Assembly (NCBI GenBank): GCA_903813345.2 | Contig: CAIIXF020000003.1 | Coordinates: 55,230-109,229 of the forward strand | Length of the DNA stretch: 54,000 nucleotides | Direction: 5' to 3' | Source of the DNA: Owenia fusiformis | Lineage: Eukaryota; Annelida; Polychaeta; Sabellida; Oweniidae | Notes under the pieces: model-generated | Database searches by the model: none | What the model was told of the DNA's origin: nothing | The model's input: the letters and a program-made list of their open reading frames with translations, nothing else | In this document: piece by piece, positions 34,933 through 45,304 of the stretch | How positions within the stretch are numbered: position 1 is the first letter of the stretch | Layout: each line of letters opens with the position of its first letter | Translations under genes and position numbers: made by a program

Positions 34933-36365
34933 CCACACGGTGAACAGAATCGCACCCTTGAACAGAATACACTTTTCGGGATGGAAAATTCAAAATGGCC
35001 ACCTTAACATTTACCCAGACTGCCTAAAAACTAATCGGCTCTAAACTTTCCATAGAAACATCTCTAAAATTTTAGGATGAGTCCATGAAACCTATGTAAA
35101 CAACCTTCAAGAGACACGTTTTAAGGTATTACTTCACAGTGTATCAGCTTTTTTTCTACAATTCAGATTTTCCTGAAAAAAATCCTGGTAAAAGATATAC
35201 TGATATATTACAAAATATGTAAAAATTGGAGAGATTGACTGTTTAGTTATTTCTAAAAAAATGTTTTAACTTAACATTGCTCTCAATGGGAAATTCTTTT
35301 TTATTTTTTAAAACAAGCCTTCACAGAAACGATTTTAGGACGAAAAATCCAAAATGGCCACCTTAACATTTACCAAGAGTGCCGAAAAACTAATCAGTTC
35401 TAAACTTTTATAGGTAGAAACATCCCTGGGAGTTTCAAATGAATCCCTCAAATGGTTTGGCTGGAAACCTGTAGACAAGCCTTGACAGACAAGATTTTAG
35501 GATGGAAAATCCAAAATGGCTGTCTTAACATTTATCAAGAATGTCGAAAAACTAATCAGTTCTTAACTTTCATAGATACAAACATGCCTGAGAATTTCAA
35601 ATGAATCCCTCAAACGGTTTGGCTGGAAACCTGTAGACAAGCCTTGACAGACAAGATTTTAGGACGGAAAATCCAAAATGGCCGCCTTAACATTTACCCA
35701 GAATGCCGAAAAACTAATCAGTTCTAAACTTTCATAGGTAGAAACATCCCTGAGAATTTCAAATGAATCCCTCAAACGGTTTGGCTGGAAACCTGTAGAC
35801 AAGCCTTGACAGACAAGATTTTGGGACGGAAAATCCAAAATAGCCGCCTTAACATTTACCCAGAATGCCGAAAAACTAATCAGTTCTAAACTTTTATAGG
35901 TAGAAACATCCCTGAGAAATTCAAATGAATCCCTCAAACAGTTTGACTGGAAACCTGTAGACAAGCCTTGACAGCAGTGTATCCCCTAAGGATTCCAGAG
36001 CTGCTGGTCAAAAAGGCATTACTGACCAGTTGCAATGTGATTTTCCTATACCTACTGAAAAAAAATCAACTGGTCAGTATCAAAAGTAACCAGATATTGA
36101 CCAGCTGTCCGACGCTAAGGGCGTGCCCTGCTTGACAGACAAGATTTTAGGACGGAAAATCCAAAATGGCCGCCTTAACATTTAGCCAGAATGCCGAAAA
36201 ACTAATCAGTTCTTAACTTTCATAGGTAGAAACATCCCTGAGAATTTCAAATGAATCCCTCAAACTGTTTGGCTGGAAACCTGTAGACAAGATTATTTGG
36301 GACGCCCGCCCGCCCAACCGCCTGGCAAACTGATTACAATATAGCACCTGAGGGTGCGATAAAAA
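34933..36365 (+). mobile_element. Helentron-associated-type element with tandem core, copy 2
   Basis: Same plan as 22781-23500: 5' ATCGCACCC (34949-34957), a longer core of ~160-bp units (unit starts near 34985, 35347, 35508, 35669, 35829 and 36155), then a 3' hairpin GCACC-tgag-GGTGC and GGGTGCGAT (36352-36360). Two foreign segments interrupt the core: an unidentified ~200 bp at about 35125-35315 and a hAT-type MITE at 35975-36130. The 101-codon minus frame at 35659-35964 is a by-product of the repeats. Confidence 0.65.
35975..36130. mobile_element. hAT-type MITE, 156 bp, with 8-bp target duplication
   Basis: Flanked on both sides by CTTGACAG (35967-35974 and 36131-36138), a word from the host repeat. 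The ends are CAGTGTATCCCCTAA and, on the complement, CAGGGCACGCCCTTA: imperfect terminal inverted repeats starting CAGNG, typical of hAT elements. A related copy is at 40683-40818. Non-coding. Confidence 0.8.
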
Positions 36366-36540
36366 GATAGCATAAACCCATAATATCATGTATCCTGTGT
36401 TTCAATATATTTTTTTATACTTGCCATTGCAGCCTAATAACGTGCCAATGCCCACATATATGAAAATAAATTGATCGTAAATGCATCACCATAAATACTA
36501 TATTCTATGAAATTAATGCATAATTTCCAACATTCAAACA

Positions 36541-37145
36541 TTGGTAGACCAGTTTAAAGCTATTGAAGAGGCCTGTACCCAATTATACAGTGTATTATAT
36601 AAACTTTTAGAGGGAATTCGATCAAGTGTACCAAGTAACCTGCTACAATTGTTTCAAAACTTTTGGAGGGGACTGTACCAATTGAAATTGTTTCCTAACT
36701 TTTGGAGGGGAGTGTTGTTCCTAATACAATTGCTTTGAAACTCCTGGAGGAAATACACCTATTGCAAATGTTTCCAAACTTTTGAAGAGTGTACCTACTA
36801 CAATTGTTTCGAAACTTTTTGAGGGGAATGTACCTGATAAACTACGACAATTGTTTCTAGATTTTTAGAGGGAACAATTGTACTTATTGCAATTGTTTAC
36901 AAACTTTTGAAAGGGAATGTTGTACCTAATACAATTGTTTCCAAACTTCTGGTGGGAAGTGTACCTATTACATAAGTTTCCAACTTTTTGAAGAGGAGTG
37001 TACCTACTACAATTGTTTCCATACTTTTTAGGAGGAGTTTACCTGGTAACCTACTTACAATTGTTTCCTATTATTTTTAAGGGAAGTGAACCTCTTGGAA
37101 TTGTTTCCGTTTGAGGGGAGTGCACCTTATAATTGTTTCCAAATT
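36541..37145. repeat. ~60-bp minisatellite
   Basis: Irregular units containing 'acaattgtttccaaactttt', 'ggaggggagtgtacct' and 'ctac' recur about ten times at 45-65-bp spacing. Short frames through it are artefacts. Confidence 0.8.
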
Positions 37146-37740
37146 GAGATATTAACCGTCATTTAAAACAAATTCTTAGAATTGAAAGAATGAACCATCT
37201 CAGAGTTTTCATCACTCATCGAAGACATATTGTTCTGCGTTAAAGTTAACTTTGATGAAAAGGAGACCAGCTGGGCAAAAGAATACCTTGATCAAAGAAA
37301 AAATCCCCAAAATCCAAAATAATGAAACACCTTAAGGTAAATGTATTCCAACAGAAGCCCTCAGTTATGGGGAGACAATCACAATCTAAATGACATAGTC
37401 TTGACGCAAGATCTTCTGTGCCCATTAATGAATACTGTTATTCTTCTTAATTTGGAGCGGTTTAATTTGGCGAATTTGTCAAAAACGGAAAAGTGGCGGA
37501 GAATTTTGTAGGTCTAAATAACCGTGAAATTGAATAAGCTCTACTTACTAACTGGATGCTATCTTATTGCGATTTCTATCTATATGGTGCAATTTATTTA
37601 TCTTTAACCAAGATACACCATTTTTCCGAACAAAAATTACACAGGATGAAAATTTTGAAAAATTGGCAGAACATGGATTGGCGATTTTTTGCAATACGCC
37701 AAATGAAGTAGAATAACAGTACAGTAGATTGATTCTGAAC
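37146..37740. other. Non-repetitive interval, no supported gene
   Basis: A minus-strand ATG at 37228 opens about 21 codons in good context but has no donor. Nothing else is coding-like. Confidence 0.4.
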
Positions 37741-38103
37741 AATAGTCTTGCTTCAAGCCATTATTCACTCTACTAACATAGACACATTCTATAAATACAC
37801 ATATTCTAAACAAGGAAGTCTTGCATCAAGACCTTGTCTACTCCAATCCCAAATATATTCTCATCAAGGATGTCTTGCTTCAATAGTGTACATGTATATT
37901 CCACAAAAGAAAACAAGCTAGTTTCTCCTCAAGCCCTTGTGTATCCCTCTCACAAACACATTATACAAGATAGACTTGCATCAAGCCTTTATGGATTTCA
38001 TTTACAAATAGATTCTAAACAAAGAAGTTGCTTTCATCCCTGTTTACTCTACTAATAAACAAAACTAGCTTGTCTCACCAGCTTGTCTCACCTCAAGCCC
38101 TTG

Positions 38104-40321
38104 TGTACCCCTCTCTCAAACACATTATACAATATAGTCTTGCTTCAAGCCCTTGTGTATTCCATTTACAAATAGATTCTAAACAAAGAAGTTGCTTTCA
38201 TTCCTGTATACTCTACTAATAAACAAAACCAGCTTGTCTCACCTCAAGCCCTTGTGTATCCCTCTCTCAAACACATTATACAATATAGTCTTGCATCAAG
38301 CCCTTGTGTATTCCATTTACAAATAGATTCTAAACAAAGAAATTGCTTTCATTCCTGTATACTCTACTAATAAACAAAACCAGCTTGTCTCACCTCAAGT
38401 CTTTGTGTACCCCTCTCTCAAACACATTATACAATATAGTCTTGCATCAAGCCTTTGTGTACTTCACTGTCACATAGATTCTAAACAAAGAAGTCTTGCT
38501 TGGATCCCTGTATACTCTACTGAACAAAACAAGCTAGTCTCGCCTCAAACCCTCCTGTACCCCTCTCACAAGTACATTGTACAATATAGTCTTGCATCAT
38601 GCCCTTGTGTACTCCTCTATCAAATATATTCTAAACAAAGAAGTCTTGCTTCAATCCCTGAATACAATAAAAACAAAATAACATGAAGTCTCACCTAAGG
38701 CCCTTCTGTACCACTCTCTCAAACACACTTTACAATATAGTCCTGCATCAAGCCCTTGTGTACTCCTCTCTCAAATACATTCTAAACAAGGAACTCTTAC
38801 TTCAATCCCTGTATATTCCACAAAACAAGCTACTCTCGTCTAAGGCCCTTCTGTACCCCTCTCTCAAACACACTATATAATATAGTCCTGCATCAAGCTC
38901 TTGTGTACTCCTCTCTCCTCAAACAAATTATACAATATAGTCTTGCATCAAGCGCTTGTGAACTCCACTCCCAAATATATATTAAACAAAGAAGTGTTGC
39001 TTCAATCCCTGTACATGTATACTCTACTCAACAAAACCAGCTAGTCATCAAGCCCTTGTGTACTCAGTCTCTCCTCAAGCACATTGTACAATATAGTCTT
39101 GCATCAAGCCCTTGTGTACTCCACTCCCATATATATATTAAACAAAGAAGTGTTGCTTCAATCCCTGTATACTCTACTAAACAAAACAAGCTAGTCTTGC
39201 CTCAAGCCCTTCTGTACCCCTCTCTCAAACACATTATACAATATAGTCTTGCTTCAAGCCCTTGTGTATTCCATTTACAAATAGATTCTAAACAAAGAAG
39301 TTGCTTTCATTCCTGTATACTCTACTAATAAACAAAACCAGCTTGTCTCACCTCAAGCCCTTGTGTATCCCTCTCTCAAACACATTATACAATGTAGTCT
39401 TGCATCAAGCCCTTGTGTATTCCATTTACAAATAGATTCTGTACAAAGAAATTCCTTTCATTCCTGTATACTCTACTAATAAACAAAACCAGCTTGTCTC
39501 ACCTCAAGTCTTTGTGTACCCCTCTCTCAAACACATTATACAATATAGTCTTGCATCAAGCCTTTGTGTACTTCACTGTCACATAGATTCTAAACAAAGA
39601 AGTCTTGCTTGGATCCCTGTATACTCTACTGAACAAAACAAGCTAGTCTCGCCTCAAACCCTCCTGTACCCCTCTCACAAGTACATCGTACAATATAGTC
39701 TTGCATCATGCCCTTGTGTACTCCTCTATCAAATATATTCTAAACAAAGAAGTCTTGCTTCAATCCCTGAATACAATAAAAACAAAATAACATGAAGTCT
39801 CACCTAAGGCCCTTCTGTACCACTCTCTCAAACACACTTTACAATATAGTCCTGCATCAAGCCCTTGTGTACTCCTCTCTCAACTACATTCTGAACAAGG
39901 AACTCTTACTTCAATCCCTGTATATTCCACAAAACAAGCTACTCTCGTCTAAGGCCCTTCTGTATCCCTCTCTCAAACACACTATATAATATAGTCCTGC
40001 ATCAAGCTCTTGTGTACTCCTCTCTCCTCAAACAAATTATACAATATAGTCTTGCATCAAGCGCTTGTGAACTCCACTCCCAAATATATATTAAACAAAG
40101 AAGTGTTGCTTCAATCCCTGTACATGTATACTCTACTCAACAAAACCAGCTAGTCATCAAGCCCTTGTGTACTCAGTCTCTCCTCAAGCACATTGTACAA
40201 TATAGTCTTGCATCAAGCCCTTGTGTACTCCACTCCCATATATATATTAAACAAAGAAGTGTTGCTTCAATCCCTGTATACTCTACTAAACAAAACAAGC
40301 TAGTCTTGCCTCAAGCCCTTC
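38104..40321 (+). repeat. 1109-bp higher-order tandem duplication
   Basis: 38104-39212 and 39213-40321 are nearly identical, with a constant offset of 1109 bp; even peptide frames match (38405-38686 and 39514-39795). Only a few substitutions are seen (for example near 38575/39684 and 38790/39899). After 40322 the next unit diverges. Each copy spans about seven basic units. Confidence 0.9.
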
Positions 40322-40682
40322 TGTACCCCTATCTCAAACACATTTTAACATATAGTCTTGCATCAAGCCCTTGTGTACTCAAATCTCAAATACATTCTAA
40401 ACAAGGAAGTCTTGGTTCAATCCCTGTACTCTACTAAGTAAAACAAGCTAGTCTTGCCTCAAGCCCTTCTGTACCCCTCTCTCAAACTTTACAATATAGT
40501 CTTGCATCAAGCTCTTGCATTCTCCACTCTCAAATACATTCTAAACAAGGAAGTCTTACTTCAAATTGTATATTCCACAAAACAAAACAAGCTAGTCTCG
40601 CCTAAAGCCTCTGTGTACTCCTCTCTCAAACTCATAATACAATATAGTCTTGCATCAAACCCTTGTTTACTCCACTGTCAAA

Positions 40683-40818
40683 AAGTGTATGCCCTAAAGA
40701 TCTGGATTTACTGTCAAAATGGCATCACAGACCAAGTGCAATGTCAGTTTCATATACCTTGTTATTATCAAAAGTAACCTGGTAATGACCAGATGACCGG
40801 CCCTTAGGGAGTACCCTG
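40683..40818. mobile_element. hAT-type MITE, 136 bp, second copy
   Basis: Flanked by CTGTCAAA (40675-40682) and CTCTCAAA (40819-40826), seven of eight bases alike. The ends AAGTGTATGCCCTAA and, on the complement, CAGGGTACTCCCTAAG, plus the internal words 'caagtgcaatgt' and 'tatcaaaagtaacc', relate it to 35975-36130. Confidence 0.75.
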
Positions 40819-41130
40819 CTCTCAAATATATTCTAAACAAGGAAGTATTGCCTCAAGCCTGTATGTTCCTCACTCACAAACAAATTATACAAGATAATCT
40901 TTCTTAAAGCTCATGTATACTCCACTATAAGTATACACATTCTAAACAAGATAGTCTTGTCTTAAGCCCTTGTGTACCACACTCTCAAATATATTCTAAA
41001 TGAAGAAGTCTTGCTTCAATCCCTGAATACTCAACTAAAAAAGTCTTGCATCAGGCCCTTCTGTGCTTCGCTCTCAAATATATTCTTAACAAGCTAGTTT
41101 CGCATCAAGCCCTTGTGTACCTCACTCACA

Positions 41131-41997
41131 AACAAATAATGGGTGACTATAATTGAGTACCAAACATGCCTTAGTTTATGAAATATCACAAATTCAAAAC
41201 TAGGCCTACACTTTAAAGGAGAGAATGTGTCAATTTGGGAAAAAGATCTGATAAGTTGTGAAGTTTTTTTTATTGTTTTTATAGACACTGCCCACGCTGC
41301 AAAAATCTTCAATTGGCACCCCATGAAGTTATACATTGTATTTTGAATTTAATGATAGATCAAGGTTGTGTAAAAAATAAAAACAAGAAAGGTTACTAGA
41401 AAAAAAACAGCAAATTTCACAACATTGATTTCGACAGAAATATGTGGAAAAGACTTCCTAGTTCTCTATCTAAATTGATCATTTCCTTCATTCATTTTTG
41501 ATTATTTTGTGGAAATATAAGTGTGGTATCATGTGGCAATAAACAATGATAAAAACTTTTTGGGAAGGAGCATGGCATTTCTGAATATGTCACTTTTATC
41601 ACACAATAAGTACTCAATTATTACCTATTTGATTGATTTCTGCTTTTTTTGCTAATACATGGTGCGCAATGTTGCTTAAACTTTGTTAAGTGGGTGCATA
41701 TTAGAGGCCAATAGAGGGTGGGCGCAACTTTTAGATCATATGAAAATTCAATAACAAACACTCTCCCCAAAAATTGAGCTACATATAGTTTAGCATTCAG
41801 CGCAACTATTAACTAGAATGATTGTAAGGGAATGGTCAGACACTTGTTCGCCAAACTTCGACTTTGCATTATTTATACATGTTCTAAGGCCTATCCTATT
41901 GGTATACATTAACATCAAGAAAATTAACTGACTTTTTAAAATACAAGATTTCTGAACATGTGCAAGGTTCGATAAGATAACAAATAATAAAACATAC
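41131..41997. other. Intergenic or intronic, no gene seen
   Basis: Unique-looking AT-rich sequence. If the minus-strand gene starting at 43813 is real, this is its intron 2 or beyond. I could not find a third exon. Confidence 0.4.
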
Positions 41998-42061
41998 CTT
42001 GATATCTGCAATCTACACTGCGGACTTGAGCCCAAACACGGAGTCTGCTCCTCAAAGTCAC
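41998..42061 (-). CDS. Candidate internal exon (exon 2) of an unidentified gene
   Basis: A minus-strand interval of 64 bases between an acceptor 'gtctattacag' and a donor AAG|GTATGT, both close to consensus. Read after the one leftover base of the exon at 43792-43813, it completes a Gly codon and continues open, with residues including DFEEQTPCLGSS and PQCRLQIS, then leaves two bases over. I do not recognise the protein. The support is splice signals and matching phase only; two other readings are not strictly excluded. Confidence 0.4.
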
Positions 42062-42438
42062 CTGTAATAGACAATATGGTTAAGGGGAGATCATTGGATA
42101 TTTGCAAAGAAATTCTACAAACCTTCAAGATTTTTTCATGGAATAGCTTATAAAATAATTATCATTATGACCAAGGTATAAAAAAGCTTGATTTTCTTTA
42201 AATTAAGGATGTATGGTAGATAGTCTATTGAAGTTGTAACTTTTCATTTTTGATTAACCTATGGCTGTCTATGTGGCCTGGAATATTTACAGGTGACATC
42301 TACACATTTCTGTCCCTCTATTATAGATGCTAGTGTTTATAGTGTGTCAGATGACCTTTTGTTTTAGTGTGGAAGCATTTTGATTCATCTGCACTCCTAT
42401 GAAAGTATTTCCTATTAATTTCAAGTACTCATTTTATA

Positions 42439-42829
42439 AAGGACGATTCTCGGTTTGGAGAACGAAGTTAATCAATCTAAATGAGCATTATCCCTGCTTC
42501 GGACAAATTTCATTTTTTTTACATAATATAGATTTGAATGTCTTCTTTTGAATAGTCATAATTTAATTTGGGTAATATTTCTAGATTTTTCACAAAAAAA
42601 TATTAGCGTAGTACACTGAAGAACTTTTTTCCCCAAATCGAGACTTGTATTTTATTGAATCGGTCTAATTGAGCGTTATCCCTGCTTCAGACCAATTTGT
42701 TATTTTTACATCTTGTAGATTTAAATGTCCTTTTTTGAAAATTCATAGTTTAATTTGGGTAATATTTCTATATTTTTCATAAAAAATTATTAGCCCGGGA
42801 GACTGTTCTCCAAACCGAGAATCGTCCTT
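42439..42829. mobile_element. Tandem-dimer MITE with perfect 25-bp inverted repeats and TA flanks
   Basis: 42439-42463 is the exact reverse complement of 42805-42829, and both ends abut TA (42437-42438 and 42830-42831), as in Tc1/mariner-like MITEs. The interior has two ~137-bp direct repeats (about 42470-42607 and 42657-42794). They are separated by a decayed copy of the right terminus ('cccaaatcgagacttgtatttt', about 42636-42657). The layout reads as two elements fused head to tail, sharing outer ends. It lies in the predicted intron between exons 1 and 2. Confidence 0.75.
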
Positions 42830-43129
42830 TAGCAGCTAAGAAAGTATACTTTTGACACATATTTATTTATTTCTCTGTGAAACTTATCCTGTAACATCAA
42901 TGTCTAACTATGATTTTATTCAACATCTGTTGCAAGGCTTATGGCTGGCACAACCGTCACTATGTTATTAAGTGTTTTTAAGTTGTGCAAGAATCCTGCC
43001 ATGATCGTGGTAGTGTTATAATAATAAAAGCCTGGCGCGACTGTCGCCTTTAATGCATTCATGACTTATTTACTGTGGTTAAAAACAAGATAAACAGACA
43101 TTATACGAATGCTTCTTATCCCGTTTTTA

Positions 43130-43625
43130 ATATTTTATAAGGCCTGACATGACCATTGTTATATTACATTGTATGGTATAACGTTGAAATATATTGCAAT
43201 GCCTGCTATGACCATGAGAATGTTATATGGTATTGCAAGGCCTGGCATAACCATGGCAATGTAGAAATATATTCTTAGGCCTACTACAACCATGAATGTT
43301 ATGTTCTAAGACAATGCCTGGTATATTAGTGACAATATTGTGTTATGTTACAATGCCTGCTATGACAATGATATATTGTATGACAATGCCTGGTATAACC
43401 GTGACATATAATGATAAAGTATATTGCAAGGCATGACCGTTGAAATGTTGAAATAAATTGCAATGTCTGCTATGACCGCGACAATATAATATTGTATTGC
43501 AATGCCTGCTATGACCATGACAATGTAAAATTATATTGCAAAGCCTGGCATGACCATGGCAATTTAGAAATTTATGCTTAGGCCTGCCATGCACGTTGAT
43601 AATGCATTGCAATGACTGGTACTAG
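43130..43625. repeat. ~60-bp minisatellite ('aatgcctggcatgaccatg')
   Basis: About eight irregular units built from 'caatgcctgctatgaccatg', 'acaatgt' and 'atattg'. The 89-codon minus frame at 43343-43612 follows the repeat and is not a gene. Confidence 0.8.
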
Positions 43626-43791
43626 GACATTAAGAACTGTTATAACAGTGGCGGATTCAGGAATTAACATGGCAGGGCAAATCTTGAGTTTTGAAAAAAA
43701 TTTGGACCCTACACTCATCTTTTTAATTCTGTGAATCAGTTCATATGATTAAAATAATTAAAGAATGTGATGTAACCACGTGTCTACTTAC

Positions 43792-43813
43792 CAGCTTGTT
43801 CTACGTCATCCAT
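43792..43813 (-). CDS. Candidate first coding exon (exon 1) of an unidentified gene
   Basis: Minus-strand ATG at 43813 encodes M-D-D-V-E-Q-A plus one base, then a near-consensus donor CTG|GTAAGT at 43791. The leftover G joins the GT that begins 41998-42061 to make Gly, so the phases agree across a ~1.73-kb intron. The upstream block (43863-44330) is promoter-like. The acidic start and short exon are typical of host genes, but there is no homology support. Confidence 0.45.
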
Positions 43814-44252
43814 CGGACTAGGTTACATTGTGGAACTCAGCCAAACACGACACTGAAGGCAGTATTCTGAGGTTATAAAATCTAAATCTAAATAATTTCC
43901 CATTTGCAGCCCCTTTGAGATTTCCGGAATTGAATAAAGTAGCGAACGTTGCGATCTTTCAACTTTTAGTTTGTTTTTCACCACCTTATGTGTAGTGTTT
44001 TCATTTAGGAGGCGGTCTTATTTGAGTGCATCATTCCAGGTCTTTTTGAATCAATAGATCGATAAGCAGACTAAAAATACAATTTAGCAGTTTCTTTCAG
44101 TGCGTACTGCGCCTATTAGGCACGAAATACAATTTAGCAGTTTCGTTCGTTGCGTAATTGGGCCTTCTATAATCAGTAGCAAATGGAAAACATTTTCCAA
44201 AATATTTACTTCCGTTTTCCTTGAAGACATGGTTGGGTGACACATCATTGAC

Positions 44253-44317
44253 ACGTCATTTATTCACATGATAGATACAGTAACTAGTCACATGATCAGA
44301 CACGTGTCAGTCACGTG
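44253..44317. promoter_or_regulatory. E-box/CRE-like cluster
   Basis: Within 65 bases: ACGTCA (44253), TCACATGA twice (44264-44271 and 44288-44295), ACACGTGT (core 44301-44306) and TCACGTGA (core 44312-44317). CACGTG and TCACATGA are E-box/M-box motifs known to bind bHLH-zip factors such as the MITF/TFE/USF families. The cluster lies upstream of the minus-strand exon at 43813, in the segment missing from the right arm. Confidence 0.4.
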
Positions 44318-44596
44318 AGCTTGAAAAATGGACGATCTAAATTTCAAAAAAATTCTGCTAACATCAGCATCGATTATCCCGTTCCAGGACTATAGTCCTG
44401 TACGGAGCCAATACATTTGCCTGTACGATTACAACTTGGGAGAATTATCTACGCCCCTTCCACTTAAGAAACCTACCTCAATGCATTCTACAACTCAAAA
44501 TGTAAATTCTAATATATTGGAACCGCCGATTGTCTGGGTTAGTTGGCAGAACGAGGTCTTTTTGTTTCTTATGGCTCTTTTGGTCGAAGTTCGATT

Positions 44597-44672
44597 AAGA
44601 TGGCGGTTATAACGGAATTTCCCGAACTCTTCCGTAATAGCACGAACTTGGTTTTTCGTTACGTCACTTCCG
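44597..44672 (+). promoter_or_regulatory. Promoter-like block: YY1-type motif and ETS/CRE composite
   Basis: AAGATGGCGG (44597-44606) matches the known YY1 core-promoter motif. TTACGTCACTTCCG (44659-44672), read on the complement as CGGAAGTGACGTAA, is an ETS-plus-CRE composite typical of housekeeping promoters in animals. Both lie just upstream of ATG 44679. The right arm has a copy in which the CRE part is changed (ttacttca). A 24-codon frame starts inside the YY1-type motif (ATG 44601) and is kept in both arms. Confidence 0.45.
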
Positions 44673-44678
44673 TGTAAA

Positions 44679-44693
44679 ATGGATTTGTTTCGG
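44679..44693 (+). CDS. Candidate short start exon of a divergent plus-strand gene
   Basis: ATG at 44679 encodes M-D-L-F-R followed directly by GTAAGAG, a consensus-like donor, in phase 0. It sits immediately downstream of the ETS/CRE block. The mirrored copy (minus strand, near 44800-44815) has M-D-L-F-P then GTAAGAA. No downstream exon was found. With the minus-strand start at 43813 it would make a bidirectional promoter. Confidence 0.3.
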
Positions 44694-45183
44694 GTAAGAG
44701 GGAATTTCGAAAATTTCGGACAATATTTTCAATATTTACTGCCATGTCGACATCCTATGCTCTTAACTGTATACCGAATGGTTAAACAATGTTTCTTACC
44801 GGAAACAAATCCATTTTACATGGAAGTGAAGTAACGAAAAACCAAGTTCGTGCTATTACGGAAGAGTTCGGGAAATTCCGTTATAACCGCCATCTTAATC
44901 GAACTTCGACCAAAAGAGCCATAAGAAACAAAAAGACCTCGTTCTGCCAACTAACCCAGACAATCGGCGGTTCTAATATATTAGAAGTTACATTTTGAGT
45001 TCTAGAATGCATTGAGGTAGGTTTCTTAAGTGGAAGGGGCGTAGATAATTCTCCCAAGTTGTAATCGTACAGGCAAATGTATGGGCTCCGTACAGGACTA
45101 TAGTCCTGGAACGGGATAAAGCATCGACATGTTGTTGCCTTCATTGTCGGGTTTGGCTGCGTTCCACAATGTAACCTAGCAGG

Positions 45184-45213
45184 ATGGATGACATAGAACA
45201 AACTGCTAAGTAG
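45184..45213 (+). pseudogene. Mirrored, donor-less copy of the 43813 start exon
   Basis: In the right arm the matching ATG encodes M-D-D-I-E-Q-T-A-K and then a stop. The GTAAGT donor of the left arm is CTAAGT here, so splicing would fail. This is a decayed duplicate of exon 1. Confidence 0.5.
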
Positions 45214-45304
45214 ACACACAGTAACATTTCATAATTTCGTTATTTTCACCAAATGAACTTATACCGTGAATTTGTGTTTGAATTCTAGCATAGAGCCCGG
45301 CCAC

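Larger units (their letters stand above)
37745..41130 (+). repeat. ~150-bp tandem array
   Basis: 'agtcttgcatcaagccctt' recurs near 38137, 38288, 38440, 38588, 38741, 38941, 39098, 39247, 39398 and onward, with companion words 'cattctaaacaaagaagtct' and 'caatccctgtatactctact'. Many short plus-strand frames repeat the same peptide and are not genes. A hAT-type MITE interrupts the array at 40683-40818. Confidence 0.9.
43767..45226. repeat. Large imperfect inverted repeat (palindromic duplication)
   Basis: The left arm 43767-43862 plus 44360-44693 pairs with the right arm 45226-45130 plus 45130-44798, with scattered substitutions. The ~500 bp at 43863-44359 has no counterpart in the right arm. 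The central spacer is about 44694-44797. Mirrored frames (44328-44612 plus; 44881-45219 minus) simply reflect the duplication. The left arm keeps an intact splice donor; the right arm does not, so the left looks like the functional original. Confidence 0.85.

Noticed and set aside
37166-37228. Short minus-strand frame starting M-S-S-M-S-D-E as a first exon
   Set aside because: The start looks reasonable, but there is no usable donor before the stop and no partner exon.
38405-40777. Multiple plus-strand frames of 65-141 codons
   Set aside because: All repeat the same low-complexity peptide from the ~150-bp array, and pairs are identical because of the 1109-bp duplication.
43863-44359. Segment missing from the right arm as a spliced-out intron (processed copy)
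   Set aside because: GT and AG can be placed at the edges, but the join leaves about nine unexplained bases in the right arm and the segment carries promoter-like E-boxes; a deletion or insertion is simpler.
44328-45219. Mirrored frames of 94 and 112 codons as a conserved protein pair
   Set aside because: They are the two arms of an inverted repeat that also contains promoter motifs; similarity follows from duplication and there is no sign of coding constraint.
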